A DNA stretch of 14,835 bases, from contig CAAGIQ010000026.1 in assembly GCA_900769965.1 (NCBI GenBank), forward strand, positions 1-14,835. Direction: 5' to 3'. Each line of letters starts with the position of its first letter. Within the stretch, counting starts at the first letter, position 1. The notes beneath the pieces were generated by a model. The model made no database searches and was not told the DNA's origin. It saw only the letters and a list, made by a program, of their open reading frames with translations. This DNA is from Bacilli bacterium. Lineage in GTDB: Bacteria; Bacillota_I; Bacilli_A; RFN20; CAG-288. Positions 1 to 7,257 of this stretch are shown here, piece after piece. The position numbers and the translations under genes are program-made.

Positions 1-621
1 AACTCTCTCTACTACGCCTTCTTTGCCACAATCGGCATGGTTATCTCTACAACGGTAACAGCTTATGCCTTTGGTAAACTAAATTGGCCAGGAAGAGACA
101 AATGGTTCATAGTCATGATTTCCACCATGGTTATTCCTTCACAAGTCTTACAGATTCCACTCTTCATTCTCTATTCGAAATTAGGTTGGGTCGATACTTA
201 TAACCCACTTATTATCCCTTCCTATTTCGCGGTTGGAGCAGCAGCAAACATCTTCTTGTTAAGGCAGTTCTTCATGGGAATTCCAAACTCCTTAAAAGAA
301 TCAGCTCAATTAGATGGCGCTAACGAATTCCAAATCTTTGGCACAATCATGCTCCCACTAGTTAAATCGATGGTAGTCTGTATCGCAATTATGACTTTCA
401 TGAACTGCTGGAACGACTTCTACAATCCATTGCTTTACATTAACGATTCGAATTTGTTCCCATTAGCTTACGCTATTAGAACATTCTCAACTCAATACGC
501 TAACCAGAACAACTTGATTATGGCAGCCTCACTTATAGTTACCTTGCCATCGTTGATCTTATTCTTCTTAGCTCAAAAACAGATCATAGGCTCAACAGCC
601 CATGTCGGAGTAAAGGGGTAA
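1..621 (+). CDS. Carbohydrate ABC transporter permease, MalG type (5' end outside window)
   Basis: Inner-membrane subunit of a binding-protein-dependent sugar importer. The reading frame is open from base 1, and the residues before the Met at 37 (NSLYYAFFATIG) fit the usual first periplasmic/TM region of MalG proteins, so Met37 is internal and the gene starts upstream. About four to five hydrophobic segments are visible. The EAA loop that contacts the ATPase is clear at about 298-369 (ESAQLDGANEFQIFGTIMLP, with the diagnostic DGA and LP). The C-terminal GVKG ending is also typical of the family. The binding-protein gene follows after 4 bases and a MalF-type permease after that. This order (MalG, binding protein, MalF) differs from the common binding protein-MalF-MalG. 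The sugar cannot be read from the permease. Confidence 0.93.
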   Translation, partial: NSLYYAFFATIGMVISTTVTAYAFGKLNWPGRDKWFIVMISTMVIPSQVLQIPLFILYSKLGWVDTYNPLIIPSYFAVGAAANIFLLRQFFMGIPNSLKESAQLDGANEFQIFGTIMLPLVKSMVVCIAIMTFMNCWNDFYNPLLYINDSNLFPLAYAIRTFSTQYANQNNLIMAASLIVTLPSLILFFLAQKQIIGSTAHVGVKG

Positions 622-625
622 AGAT

Positions 626-2056
626 ATGAGAAACAAGAAATTGATATCAACATTATTACTAGGTTGCTCCTTACTTCTCACCTCTTGTAAACCTCCTCTC
701 TGGTTTATCGAAGATGACGGAGGTGGCAATCAATACAAAGATAGACAACAACTAGTCTTCACTCACCTCTGGCAAAGAGGAAGTACAAACTACACCGAAA
801 TCAACAACTTAATTAAAGCCTTCAACGAAACTGAAGCTGCTAAAGAGCTTAACGTCTATGTTAAAGGGGACGGAATTAACTTCTGGGATTACTGGACAAA
901 GGTCGATCTTTCAATCTCCGGAGGAAGCGCACCAGATATCTTTATCCACGCCGTATCCTCTACTCCAACAAGAATCAACCAACTTCTTAACTTAACCGAG
1001 ATGCATCAAAAGGATGTCGATAACGGAAGAGAAACATTAGACGAACACGAGATGTTCTTCCCTTCACAAATCAACGATATCGCTAGATATGCTAACGATG
1101 GAACTTCGATGTATGCTTGGCCGTTCTCCTCAACGGTAAGAGTAATCTACTACAACAAGAACTTATTTAAAGAAGCTGGAATAACTGAGATTCCAACAAC
1201 CTGGGCTGAATTAGAAAAAGTGAGTGAAAAGCTTACTAAATATAACACTCCAGGTGATGTTAACTCCGGTTACTCTCAAATAGGATTTGATCCATTTACT
1301 TCAGAAGGTCAATACATGCATCAATGGGCCTGGTTAACTGGTCACCAATTCTTCACAGAAGATAGTGACGGAAAACCAGTTCCACACTTCAACGATCAAA
1401 AGTTAGTCGATGACTTCACAAAGCTCTATAACTCTTATGTAAGAAGAGATGATAAAGCTAGAGAAAACCTTCAAAAGTTCATGGCGAAAGAAGCCGCTAA
1501 CAACCAAAATCCATTCCTAACTCAAAAGTTAGCCATGGTCGTTAGCAACGAAGGTTTATACACAACTTTAAAAGAAGCTAATGTCGATTTCGAATATGGG
1601 GTATTTGAAATTCCACCGATGGATGAGACTTGTAACTATGTCAACTGGTCCTCTTCTTACTCCATCGAATTATTCGATAACGCTAAAAGAGCAAATACCA
1701 CTCCTGAAGTAGCTGAACAGAGAAATAGAGGTGCTTGGGAATTCTTGAAATACATGTATGAAGAAGAGTTCCAAGGCGCAATCGCTAACGCTGGATTCAT
1801 GTTATCGAATAGAAACTTCTACGATAAATATATCTATTCAGACCCAATTAAAACGGATCTTACTAAAGCTATCGAGCATACTAGAGAGGCTGAATTTATC
1901 AAAGCTGCTCCAAACTGGACAAGCGATATTCAAACCTACATCAACAACATCTACGCTTACCCGAAAGTTATGACTGTTAAAGAAGCTCTAGATTCCGCTC
2001 AAAAACTTATCGAAAGCAAGATCGAACAATTCTACTCCGTTAGCGGTGGTAAATAG
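626..2056 (+). CDS. Extracellular sugar-binding lipoprotein of ABC importer (family 1 solute-binding protein)
   Basis: Surface receptor that captures the sugar and delivers it to the permeases. The 476-residue product starts with a lipoprotein signal peptide (MRNKK, hydrophobic core, lipobox LTSC with Cys21 as lipidation site). The mature part has the MalE/UgpB-type pattern: a PDIF motif near residue 112, a YYNKNLFKEAGI segment with PTTWAEL near residues 173-193, and a Trp-rich C-terminal lobe. Length is normal to slightly long for family 1. An AAAGG-type ribosome site lies just before the ATG, overlapping the end of the upstream permease. Codons favour C-ending forms (TTC, AAC, TAC), which suggests good expression. 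The ligand is unknown; neighbouring sugar kinase and isomerase genes suggest an oligosaccharide. Confidence 0.93.
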   Translation: MRNKKLISTLLLGCSLLLTSCKPPLWFIEDDGGGNQYKDRQQLVFTHLWQRGSTNYTEINNLIKAFNETEAAKELNVYVKGDGINFWDYWTKVDLSISGGSAPDIFIHAVSSTPTRINQLLNLTEMHQKDVDNGRETLDEHEMFFPSQINDIARYANDGTSMYAWPFSSTVRVIYYNKNLFKEAGITEIPTTWAELEKVSEKLTKYNTPGDVNSGYSQIGFDPFTSEGQYMHQWAWLTGHQFFTEDSDGKPVPHFNDQKLVDDFTKLYNSYVRRDDKARENLQKFMAKEAANNQNPFLTQKLAMVVSNEGLYTTLKEANVDFEYGVFEIPPMDETCNYVNWSSSYSIELFDNAKRANTTPEVAEQRNRGAWEFLKYMYEEEFQGAIANAGFMLSNRNFYDKYIYSDPIKTDLTKAIEHTREAEFIKAAPNWTSDIQTYINNIYAYPKVMTVKEALDSAQKLIESKIEQFYSVSGGK

Positions 2057-2068
2057 AAAGGAACGAAT

Positions 2069-2998
2069 ATGGAAAACGAATTAGTTTTAGACCAAAAACC
2101 AAAGAAACCATTTAAGTTAAAGAAGAAAACTAGAGAAGGTATGATCGGTTACCTCTTCGCTTCCTTATGGTTGATAGGTATCTTCGGATTTACCTTATTC
2201 CCACTTCTTACTTCCCTTTTCTATTCATTAACCGATTACAACTTAAAAGACGCACCAAACTTTGTTTGGTTCAACAACTACGCTTACATCTTAACTAAGG
2301 ACACCATGTTCTGGAAGAGCTTTGGAAACACTATTTTCCACGTAGTATTTGGAACAATCTTCTCTTTAGTTTCAGGTATCTTAGTCGCTTGTATCTTAAA
2401 TAAGCCTATTAAAGGTATCGGAATCTGGAGAACGATCTTCTATCTTCCAAACGTTGTCGCTTCCGTTGCTATGGCTTTGCTTTGGACCTGGATGTTCAAC
2501 AAAGACTACGGCTTAATCAATCAGTTCTTGGGTCTATTCGGAATCCCTAACATCAACTGGTTAGGAGATGAAAACATAGTTAAGATCTCCTTGATCTTGA
2601 TGTCCGCTTGGGGTGCTGGTGTTTCCGCTTTGTTCTTCTTAGGTTCTATGAAGAGCATACCTTCTCACTTATATGAAGCTGCTGACATCGCTGGAGTTAG
2701 CAAGATTAGACAATTCTATACGATCACCTTACCTTTAATAACTCCAACAATCTTCTTCATGTTAGTAACCGGAATCATCGGTGGTTTCCAATACTTCATG
2801 ATGGCGTACATCATGGTAGGAAGAGGAACTAACTACTCCGCTTATTACCTTGCTTACTACCTATACGATAAAGGCTTTACCGATTATCAATTAGGTTATG
2901 CTTCTGCTATTTCCTGGTTGATGTTTATAGTCGTTATCGTCATCGTTGGAATAGTTGTTAAGACCTCTAAAAAGTGGGTCCATTACATGGATGCTTAA
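2069..2998 (+). CDS. Carbohydrate ABC transporter permease, MalF/UgpA type
   Basis: Second membrane subunit of the sugar importer. The 309-residue product has a short Lys-rich cytoplasmic N terminus followed by about six transmembrane segments (first at roughly residues 28-53). The EAA loop is at about residues 202-222 (EAADIAGVSKIRQFYTITLP) and marks the contact with the ATP-binding subunit. Length and the FLPNVVASVAMALLW-like second segment are typical of MalF/UgpA proteins. It follows the binding-protein gene by 12 bases, with AGAAAGGA as ribosome site. No ATP-binding subunit is present in the window; many Firmicutes share one MsmX-like ATPase between importers, so it may be encoded elsewhere (inference). 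Confidence 0.95.
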   Translation: MENELVLDQKPKKPFKLKKKTREGMIGYLFASLWLIGIFGFTLFPLLTSLFYSLTDYNLKDAPNFVWFNNYAYILTKDTMFWKSFGNTIFHVVFGTIFSLVSGILVACILNKPIKGIGIWRTIFYLPNVVASVAMALLWTWMFNKDYGLINQFLGLFGIPNINWLGDENIVKISLILMSAWGAGVSALFFLGSMKSIPSHLYEAADIAGVSKIRQFYTITLPLITPTIFFMLVTGIIGGFQYFMMAYIMVGRGTNYSAYYLAYYLYDKGFTDYQLGYASAISWLMFIVVIVIVGIVVKTSKKWVHYMDA

Positions 2999-3025
2999 TA
3001 AAATTTATATATAAAAGTTTTTTGG

Positions 3026-3032
3026 AAAGGAG
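3026..3032 (+). promoter_or_regulatory. Strong ribosome binding site for the 3041 lipoprotein
   Basis: AAAGGAG with an 8-base spacer to ATG at 3041 is the best Shine-Dalgarno match in the first half of the operon. An AT-rich TATATATAAA stretch lies just upstream at 3006-3015 and could serve as an internal -10 element, but I found no convincing -35 element at the right distance. The internal promoter is therefore only a possibility. Confidence 0.75.
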
Positions 3033-3040
3033 ATTAAATT

Positions 3041-4036
3041 ATGAACAAGAAACATTTATTACCATTATTAACTACAGTTGCTGCTGGACTAGTCTTAGCT
3101 AGCTGTCAAATTGCTCCAGTTAATGCTACAACTACCATCACCTCTAGAAAGGGTGCCGGTAGCAAAACCTTCAGATCCTTAGTTTTAGTCGATGGATCTA
3201 GCCAAATCAATCCTTCTCCAGTTGAAGGTATCGCTAACGATAACTATTATCAAGTAGACTTAAGCGATTTAAACAACATCACATTCACTCCAAAAGAAGA
3301 TGGCGCTAAAGTTAAAATGGTCTTAGATGGCATCTTAACTAACCCAAACGGATTAGCTACCACTCAAGCTGTCTGGGATGAATTTAACGAAGTAGTTAAA
3401 TCTAAAGTTCCAGCTGGCTTCAATTTCTCTTATACCGAAGTTAAATCCGCTAACTGGGATGATGCTTATATGACAACTGTCCCAGGTGCCGATGTTAACG
3501 CCTTTAAAGGTTATGTCTACGAATTATCTTATTCTTGGGAATCAGTCGATGACTACATCGCTAAAACCAAGACCTTAATCGGTGACATCTACGAAGAAAC
3601 CGAATTAGCTGAATACGAAACAGACACCAATAAGAAATGGGCTACTTTAACTCAAGTCGAAGGTGATACCTTCAAATGGGAAGAAGCTTACTTAGTTAAC
3701 TTCTGGTCAGTTTATGGTGTTGCTGACAAAGTTACAACTTCCGAATACTTCAACTTAGCCGCTTTCGGTGCTGGTTTTGAGTTCACAACCGATCAAACAT
3801 TCGCTTGTGTCGCTCAAGAATACAAGATCGGTGATGGCGAAGTCGTCAAAGTTAACGTCGATAACTTAAACGGTAAAGATGCTAACCAAAACTTAAAGTT
3901 CATCTCTGCTACAGGAACCTTACCATCAGAAACTAATACAGGTTTAATCGTAGGTTTAGTCGTTGGTGGCGTTGCTGTTGTTGGTGCCGGTGTTGGTATC
4001 GGTGTTGCTCTTAAAAAGAAAAAAGCTGCTAAATAA
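3041..4036 (+). CDS. Unrecognised lipoprotein with an additional C-terminal transmembrane anchor
   Basis: I do not recognise a family. The 331-residue product begins with a lipoprotein signal peptide (MNKKH, hydrophobic core, LASC, Cys22). A roughly 270-residue beta-rich-looking, acidic extracytoplasmic part rich in Thr, Asp and aromatic residues follows. The protein ends with a Gly/Val-rich hydrophobic helix (about residues 303-324) and the tail KKKKAAK. It is thus predicted to be held by a lipid at one end and a membrane helix at the other. A segment LPSETNTG just before the helix recalls a cell-wall sorting signal, but true LPXTG is absent. It sits between the importer genes and the YesL-like gene. 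A strong ribosome site and C-ending codon preference (Phe 11 TTC to 3 TTT by my count) suggest an abundant surface protein. It could be an accessory glycan-binding or scaffold protein; function is unknown. Confidence 0.85.
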   Translation: MNKKHLLPLLTTVAAGLVLASCQIAPVNATTTITSRKGAGSKTFRSLVLVDGSSQINPSPVEGIANDNYYQVDLSDLNNITFTPKEDGAKVKMVLDGILTNPNGLATTQAVWDEFNEVVKSKVPAGFNFSYTEVKSANWDDAYMTTVPGADVNAFKGYVYELSYSWESVDDYIAKTKTLIGDIYEETELAEYETDTNKKWATLTQVEGDTFKWEEAYLVNFWSVYGVADKVTTSEYFNLAAFGAGFEFTTDQTFACVAQEYKIGDGEVVKVNVDNLNGKDANQNLKFISATGTLPSETNTGLIVGLVVGGVAVVGAGVGIGVALKKKKAAK

Positions 4037-4075
4037 TCGCTTTAAAAGCTATTAATTAAGAAAGGATAAGGTAGC

Positions 4076-4681
4076 GTGAAGAAACTTATAAAATTTATAA
4101 ACGTACTCGGTAATATCTTGATATTAAACGTGCTGTTTATACTTACCTCCGCATTAAGTTTAACCTTGTTATTAGGTACGTCTTTAAGTGCGCTTTACGC
4201 TACCTACCTCGATTTAAAAACCGATGAATCCGGTTATTATGTAAGAAACTATTTTAAACACATCAAAGGAAATTTTAAAAATACGATATTTGTAAATATA
4301 GCGTTGTTGTTACTAGCAGGAGCTATGTATCTTAACTATTTGATGGTAAATACTATAGGAAATGAAACTTTAAAGCTCATCCTATTTGCGGTAGTGGCAC
4401 TTATCTCTTTAGAGATAGTATTAGTTGCTTCCTTTTACTACAAGGTAGTAGCTAAATTTGAAGGTAACTTCACTTCCTTACTCTACTTAAGCTTCGTCTT
4501 TGCACATAAATACATCTACCTTTCCTTGTTGTTTGTTATCCTTTTTGCCTTAAGTTTCTTTTTAATAATTTATGTTAGTTTTGCATTTATTTTCATCATT
4601 TTCGGGCTAGTAGGCTATCTCGAATCGATGATATTAAAGTACATATGGAGAAATTATAAATATGAGATACCTGAAGTTTAA
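4076..4681 (+). CDS. YesL-like integral membrane protein (DUF624 family)
   Basis: A 201-residue polytopic membrane protein with about five hydrophobic segments (roughly residues 10-38, 70-90, 98-120, 130-145 and 148-182). The N-terminal pattern resembles the DUF624/YesL family: a first helix ending in LSLTLLLGTSLSALYAT, then an acidic stretch DLKTDESGYYVRNYFKHIKGNFK. In Firmicutes, DUF624 genes are common beside MalFG-type sugar importers, for example yesL in the Bacillus subtilis rhamnogalacturonan cluster, but their biochemical role is not established. The start is GTG at 4076, chosen for the MKKLIKF N terminus and the AAAGG ribosome site ten bases upstream. Its end overlaps the next gene by 20 bases. 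A helper role in the importer or in sugar sensing is inference. Confidence 0.8.
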   Translation: MKKLIKFINVLGNILILNVLFILTSALSLTLLLGTSLSALYATYLDLKTDESGYYVRNYFKHIKGNFKNTIFVNIALLLLAGAMYLNYLMVNTIGNETLKLILFAVVALISLEIVLVASFYYKVVAKFEGNFTSLLYLSFVFAHKYIYLSLLFVILFALSFFLIIYVSFAFIFIIFGLVGYLESMILKYIWRNYKYEIPEV

Positions 4682-6368
4682 TTCGTTATATGATAAATAT
4701 CCTTCGACTAAAGTTGAAGGAAAAGCTTATTTAGGGTATGAAGATATTAGATCTATCTTATCTTCAGCTTTAAAAGAAAAGAATATCGTTGCTTTTGAGA
4801 TGTATCCAGGAGTTGATAAAGAGGAAGTAAAAGAAAACCTCATATCTAAACTTGGATTTGATAGAGTTATCGATATCGAAGAAGCGGCATATGATGAAGA
4901 AGAATTAAATAGATTGCTAAAAAGAAATTTAACCGATGACAGAGTCTTCGGACTAATGTCCCATTACGAGATTGAAGAATTCTATCACCTAGATAGAGTT
5001 AAAGAAATCGAAGAGTCTATAAAAGGAAGAGTTGCTATTCTCGGTTTTGGTGCTTCCTTAGTAAAACATGACGCTTTGATCTATTTAGATTTAACTAGAT
5101 GGGAAATTCAACTTAGATATAGAAGTGGCATGCCGAATTTTAGATGCACCAACTATAACGAAGACATCTTAAGAAAATACAAACGTGGCTTCTTCATCGA
5201 GTGGCGTACCGCGGATAGACTTAAGAAGAGAGTCTTAAAAGATTCCTTGTTCTATTTAGATACTAACGCCAAGAACACTCCAAAATTAATAAGAACTGAA
5301 GACCTATTTAAAGGATTACATAAGATTTCCCAAGTTCCATTTAGATTAGTTCCTTATTTCGATCCAGGAGTATGGGGTGGTCAATGGATGAAAGAAGTCT
5401 GTAACTTAGATCCATCTAAGAAGAACTACGCTTGGTCTTTTGATGGAGTTCCTGAAGAGAATGCTGTTTTGTTAGACTTTGAAGGAATAAAAGTAGCTTC
5501 TCCTGCGATAAACGTCGTCTTCTTTGAGCCTATAAATCTATTAGGAAACAAAGTCCACGCGAGATTTGGAACTGAATTCCCGATTAGATTCGACTTTTTA
5601 GATACCTTTGAAGGAGGCAATCTCTCCTTACAAGTTCACCCGCTCACAGAATACATCCAAGATAAGTTTGGAATGCATTACACTCAAGATGAGTCGTATT
5701 ACATTTTAGATGCTAAAGAGGATTCAGTAGTATATCTAGGTGTTAAAGAAGGAACTAAGAAAGAAGAATTAATCGAGGCTCTAAAAGAATCTCAAGCCAC
5801 CGGCAAGAAATTCGATGATGAGAAATACATCAATAAGTTCAAAGCTAAGAAGCACGATCACTTCTTAATTCCAGCTGGAACTATTCACTGCTCTGGAAAG
5901 AACACCATGGTATTAGAGATTTCTGCTACTCCATATATCTTCACCTTTAAGTTATGGGACTGGGGTAGATTAGGTTTAGATGGACTTCCACGTCCAGTTC
6001 ATATCGAACACGGTCAACACGTCATTCAAATCGATAGGGACACCAAGTGGGTAAAAGAAAACCTAGTTAACCGTTTTGAAGAAATGGAAGACGGATCAAC
6101 TAAAACCGGACTTCACGAAAGAGAGTTTATCGAAACTAGAAGATATTTCTTCGATAAGAAGATTAAGATGAACACCTGCGGTTCAGTCAATATGAACAAC
6201 TTAGTCGAAGGTCAAGGTGCTATAATCGAATCAGTTAACGGCGAATTTGAACCTTTTGTTGTTCACTATGCTGAAACCTTCATCATTCCAGAACACATCA
6301 AAGAATATTACATTCGCCCACTTAATGAAAATGAATATTGCGGGGTGATTAAGGCTTATGTCAGATAG
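4662..6368 (+). CDS. Class I mannose-6-phosphate isomerase homologue with large N-terminal domain
   Basis: Predicted cytoplasmic phosphosugar isomerase (mannose-6-phosphate to fructose-6-phosphate) or a relative acting on a similar phosphosugar. The 568-residue product is much longer than the usual 300-420 residues. The C-terminal part from about residue 225 is a cupin of the type I isomerase family. The metal ligands are all visible: Gln324 and His326 (SLQVHPLTEY), Glu344 (DESYYIL) and His409 (PAGTIHC). The N-terminal 200 residues (VEGKAYLGYEDI, YPGVDKEEV, LTDDRVFGLMSHYEIEEF, WEIQLRYRSGMPNF) form a separate domain. It recalls the degenerate kinase-like extension found on a subgroup of such isomerases, but shows no GKS/GKT P-loop. 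The ATG overlaps the YesL-like gene by 20 bases with GGAG upstream, and the kinase gene overlaps its end by 11 bases, indicating coupled translation. The exact substrate is unproven. Confidence 0.88.
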   Translation: MRYLKFNSLYDKYPSTKVEGKAYLGYEDIRSILSSALKEKNIVAFEMYPGVDKEEVKENLISKLGFDRVIDIEEAAYDEEELNRLLKRNLTDDRVFGLMSHYEIEEFYHLDRVKEIEESIKGRVAILGFGASLVKHDALIYLDLTRWEIQLRYRSGMPNFRCTNYNEDILRKYKRGFFIEWRTADRLKKRVLKDSLFYLDTNAKNTPKLIRTEDLFKGLHKISQVPFRLVPYFDPGVWGGQWMKEVCNLDPSKKNYAWSFDGVPEENAVLLDFEGIKVASPAINVVFFEPINLLGNKVHARFGTEFPIRFDFLDTFEGGNLSLQVHPLTEYIQDKFGMHYTQDESYYILDAKEDSVVYLGVKEGTKKEELIEALKESQATGKKFDDEKYINKFKAKKHDHFLIPAGTIHCSGKNTMVLEISATPYIFTFKLWDWGRLGLDGLPRPVHIEHGQHVIQIDRDTKWVKENLVNRFEEMEDGSTKTGLHEREFIETRRYFFDKKIKMNTCGSVNMNNLVEGQGAIIESVNGEFEPFVVHYAETFIIPEHIKEYYIRPLNENEYCGVIKAYVR

Positions 6369-7257
6369 CTATTACTTAGGAATCGATGGCGGAGGTAGTA
6401 AAACTGCTTTCGCGTTGATCGATCAAAACAACGAATTGATATATCACGTTACTAAAGGACCTACAGCCTTAGATACAATTAGTTTTGACGAGTTTAAAAA
6501 CGTTATTAAAGAAGGAACTAAAGATATAAAAGTAAAGGTTGACTCCATCTTTTTAGGAATAGGTGGAATCTATTCTAAAGAGCAGATCGACAACGTCATA
6601 AGCTTTGTTAAAACTTTAGATATCTGTAAAGAAGATACTTCTGTTGATGCTGCTAATGATGTAGTTAATGCCCTTTATGGAGCACTGGATGGAAAAGACG
6701 GAATAATGGTAATCGCTGGAACCGGTTCAGTCTGCTTTGGCAAGAATAATAATAAGTATTGCCGTGTTGGCGGTTACTGCTACAAGGAAGGCGACTTAGG
6801 TTCAGGCTATGACTTAGGTAACAGAACTTTAAAATACCTTGCTAAAGTCATCGATAAAAGAGAGAAAGAATCTTCTTTTGCTTCCTCTTTAAAAAGAGAA
6901 CTTAACATCTATAACTATGAAGATCTCACTTCTTTCTTTATCAAAGCGTCGAGAACTGATATCGCTGCTATCTCTAGATTAGTAACTAAATACCAAGATG
7001 AAGAACAAGCGAAAAAGATAATCGAAGATGGGGTTAAAGAAGTCTTAAAGATGATATCAACCTGTTATAGAGAACTTGATTTCAAAGGAAAAACCTTCAT
7101 TTCAGTTATCGGCTCTTTAGGAAACGCTGATACTTTATATAGATCTCTTCTATTAAAAGGAATAGAGGAAATCTCAAAAGATCTTGTGTATATAGAAAAG
7201 ATCAACGAAGCCTATATAGGTAGCGCATTAAAAGCTAAGGAGATGAAACGATGCTAG
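6358..7257 (+). CDS. BadF/BadG/BcrA/BcrD-type sugar kinase, N-acetylglucosamine kinase-like
   Basis: Predicted cytoplasmic ATP-dependent kinase of the ASKHA fold, 299 residues, normal length for this family. Phosphate-1 motif: GIDGGGSKT at residues 8-16. A DAAND segment with Asp101 matches the ND...AL motif that holds the catalytic Asp in GlcNAc kinases. The adenosine/phosphate-2 motif AGTGS is at residues 120-124. The usual GGWG...GDEGSGY substrate loop is here GGYCYKEGDLGSGYDLG, with Trp and Glu replaced, so sugar specificity may differ from GlcNAc. The start overlaps the isomerase by 11 bases, with a GGGGTG ribosome site. Its position beside the isomerase suggests it phosphorylates the imported monosaccharide at C6 (inference). 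A benzoyl-CoA reductase activator, another member type of this superfamily, is unlikely in this sugar locus. Confidence 0.85.
   Translation: MSDSYYLGIDGGGSKTAFALIDQNNELIYHVTKGPTALDTISFDEFKNVIKEGTKDIKVKVDSIFLGIGGIYSKEQIDNVISFVKTLDICKEDTSVDAANDVVNALYGALDGKDGIMVIAGTGSVCFGKNNNKYCRVGGYCYKEGDLGSGYDLGNRTLKYLAKVIDKREKESSFASSLKRELNIYNYEDLTSFFIKASRTDIAAISRLVTKYQDEEQAKKIIEDGVKEVLKMISTCYRELDFKGKTFISVIGSLGNADTLYRSLLLKGIEEISKDLVYIEKINEAYIGSALKAKEMKRC

Noticed and set aside
37..39. ATG at 37 as start of the first permease
   Set aside because: The frame is open to base 1, and the preceding residues match the expected family sequence, so the gene starts outside the window.
1758..1973. Open frame of 71 codons inside the binding-protein gene
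   Set aside because: It is out of frame with a clearly coding lipoprotein gene, has no ribosome site and its Ser/Leu/Thr-rich product resembles no protein; a shadow frame.
3930..4036. LPXTG-type sortase signal at the end of the 3041 protein
   Set aside because: The sequence is LPSETNTG, without the LPXTG spacing, and the protein already has a lipobox; kept as an odd tail and not called a sortase substrate.
4037..4075. Small inverted repeat GCTT-TAA-AAGC after the 3041 gene as a terminator
   Set aside because: The stem is only 4 bp with a 3-base loop and no T-run follows; transcription probably continues.
5426..5620. Minus-strand open frame of 64 codons within the isomerase gene
   Set aside because: It is antisense to conserved isomerase sequence and has no start signals; a shadow frame.
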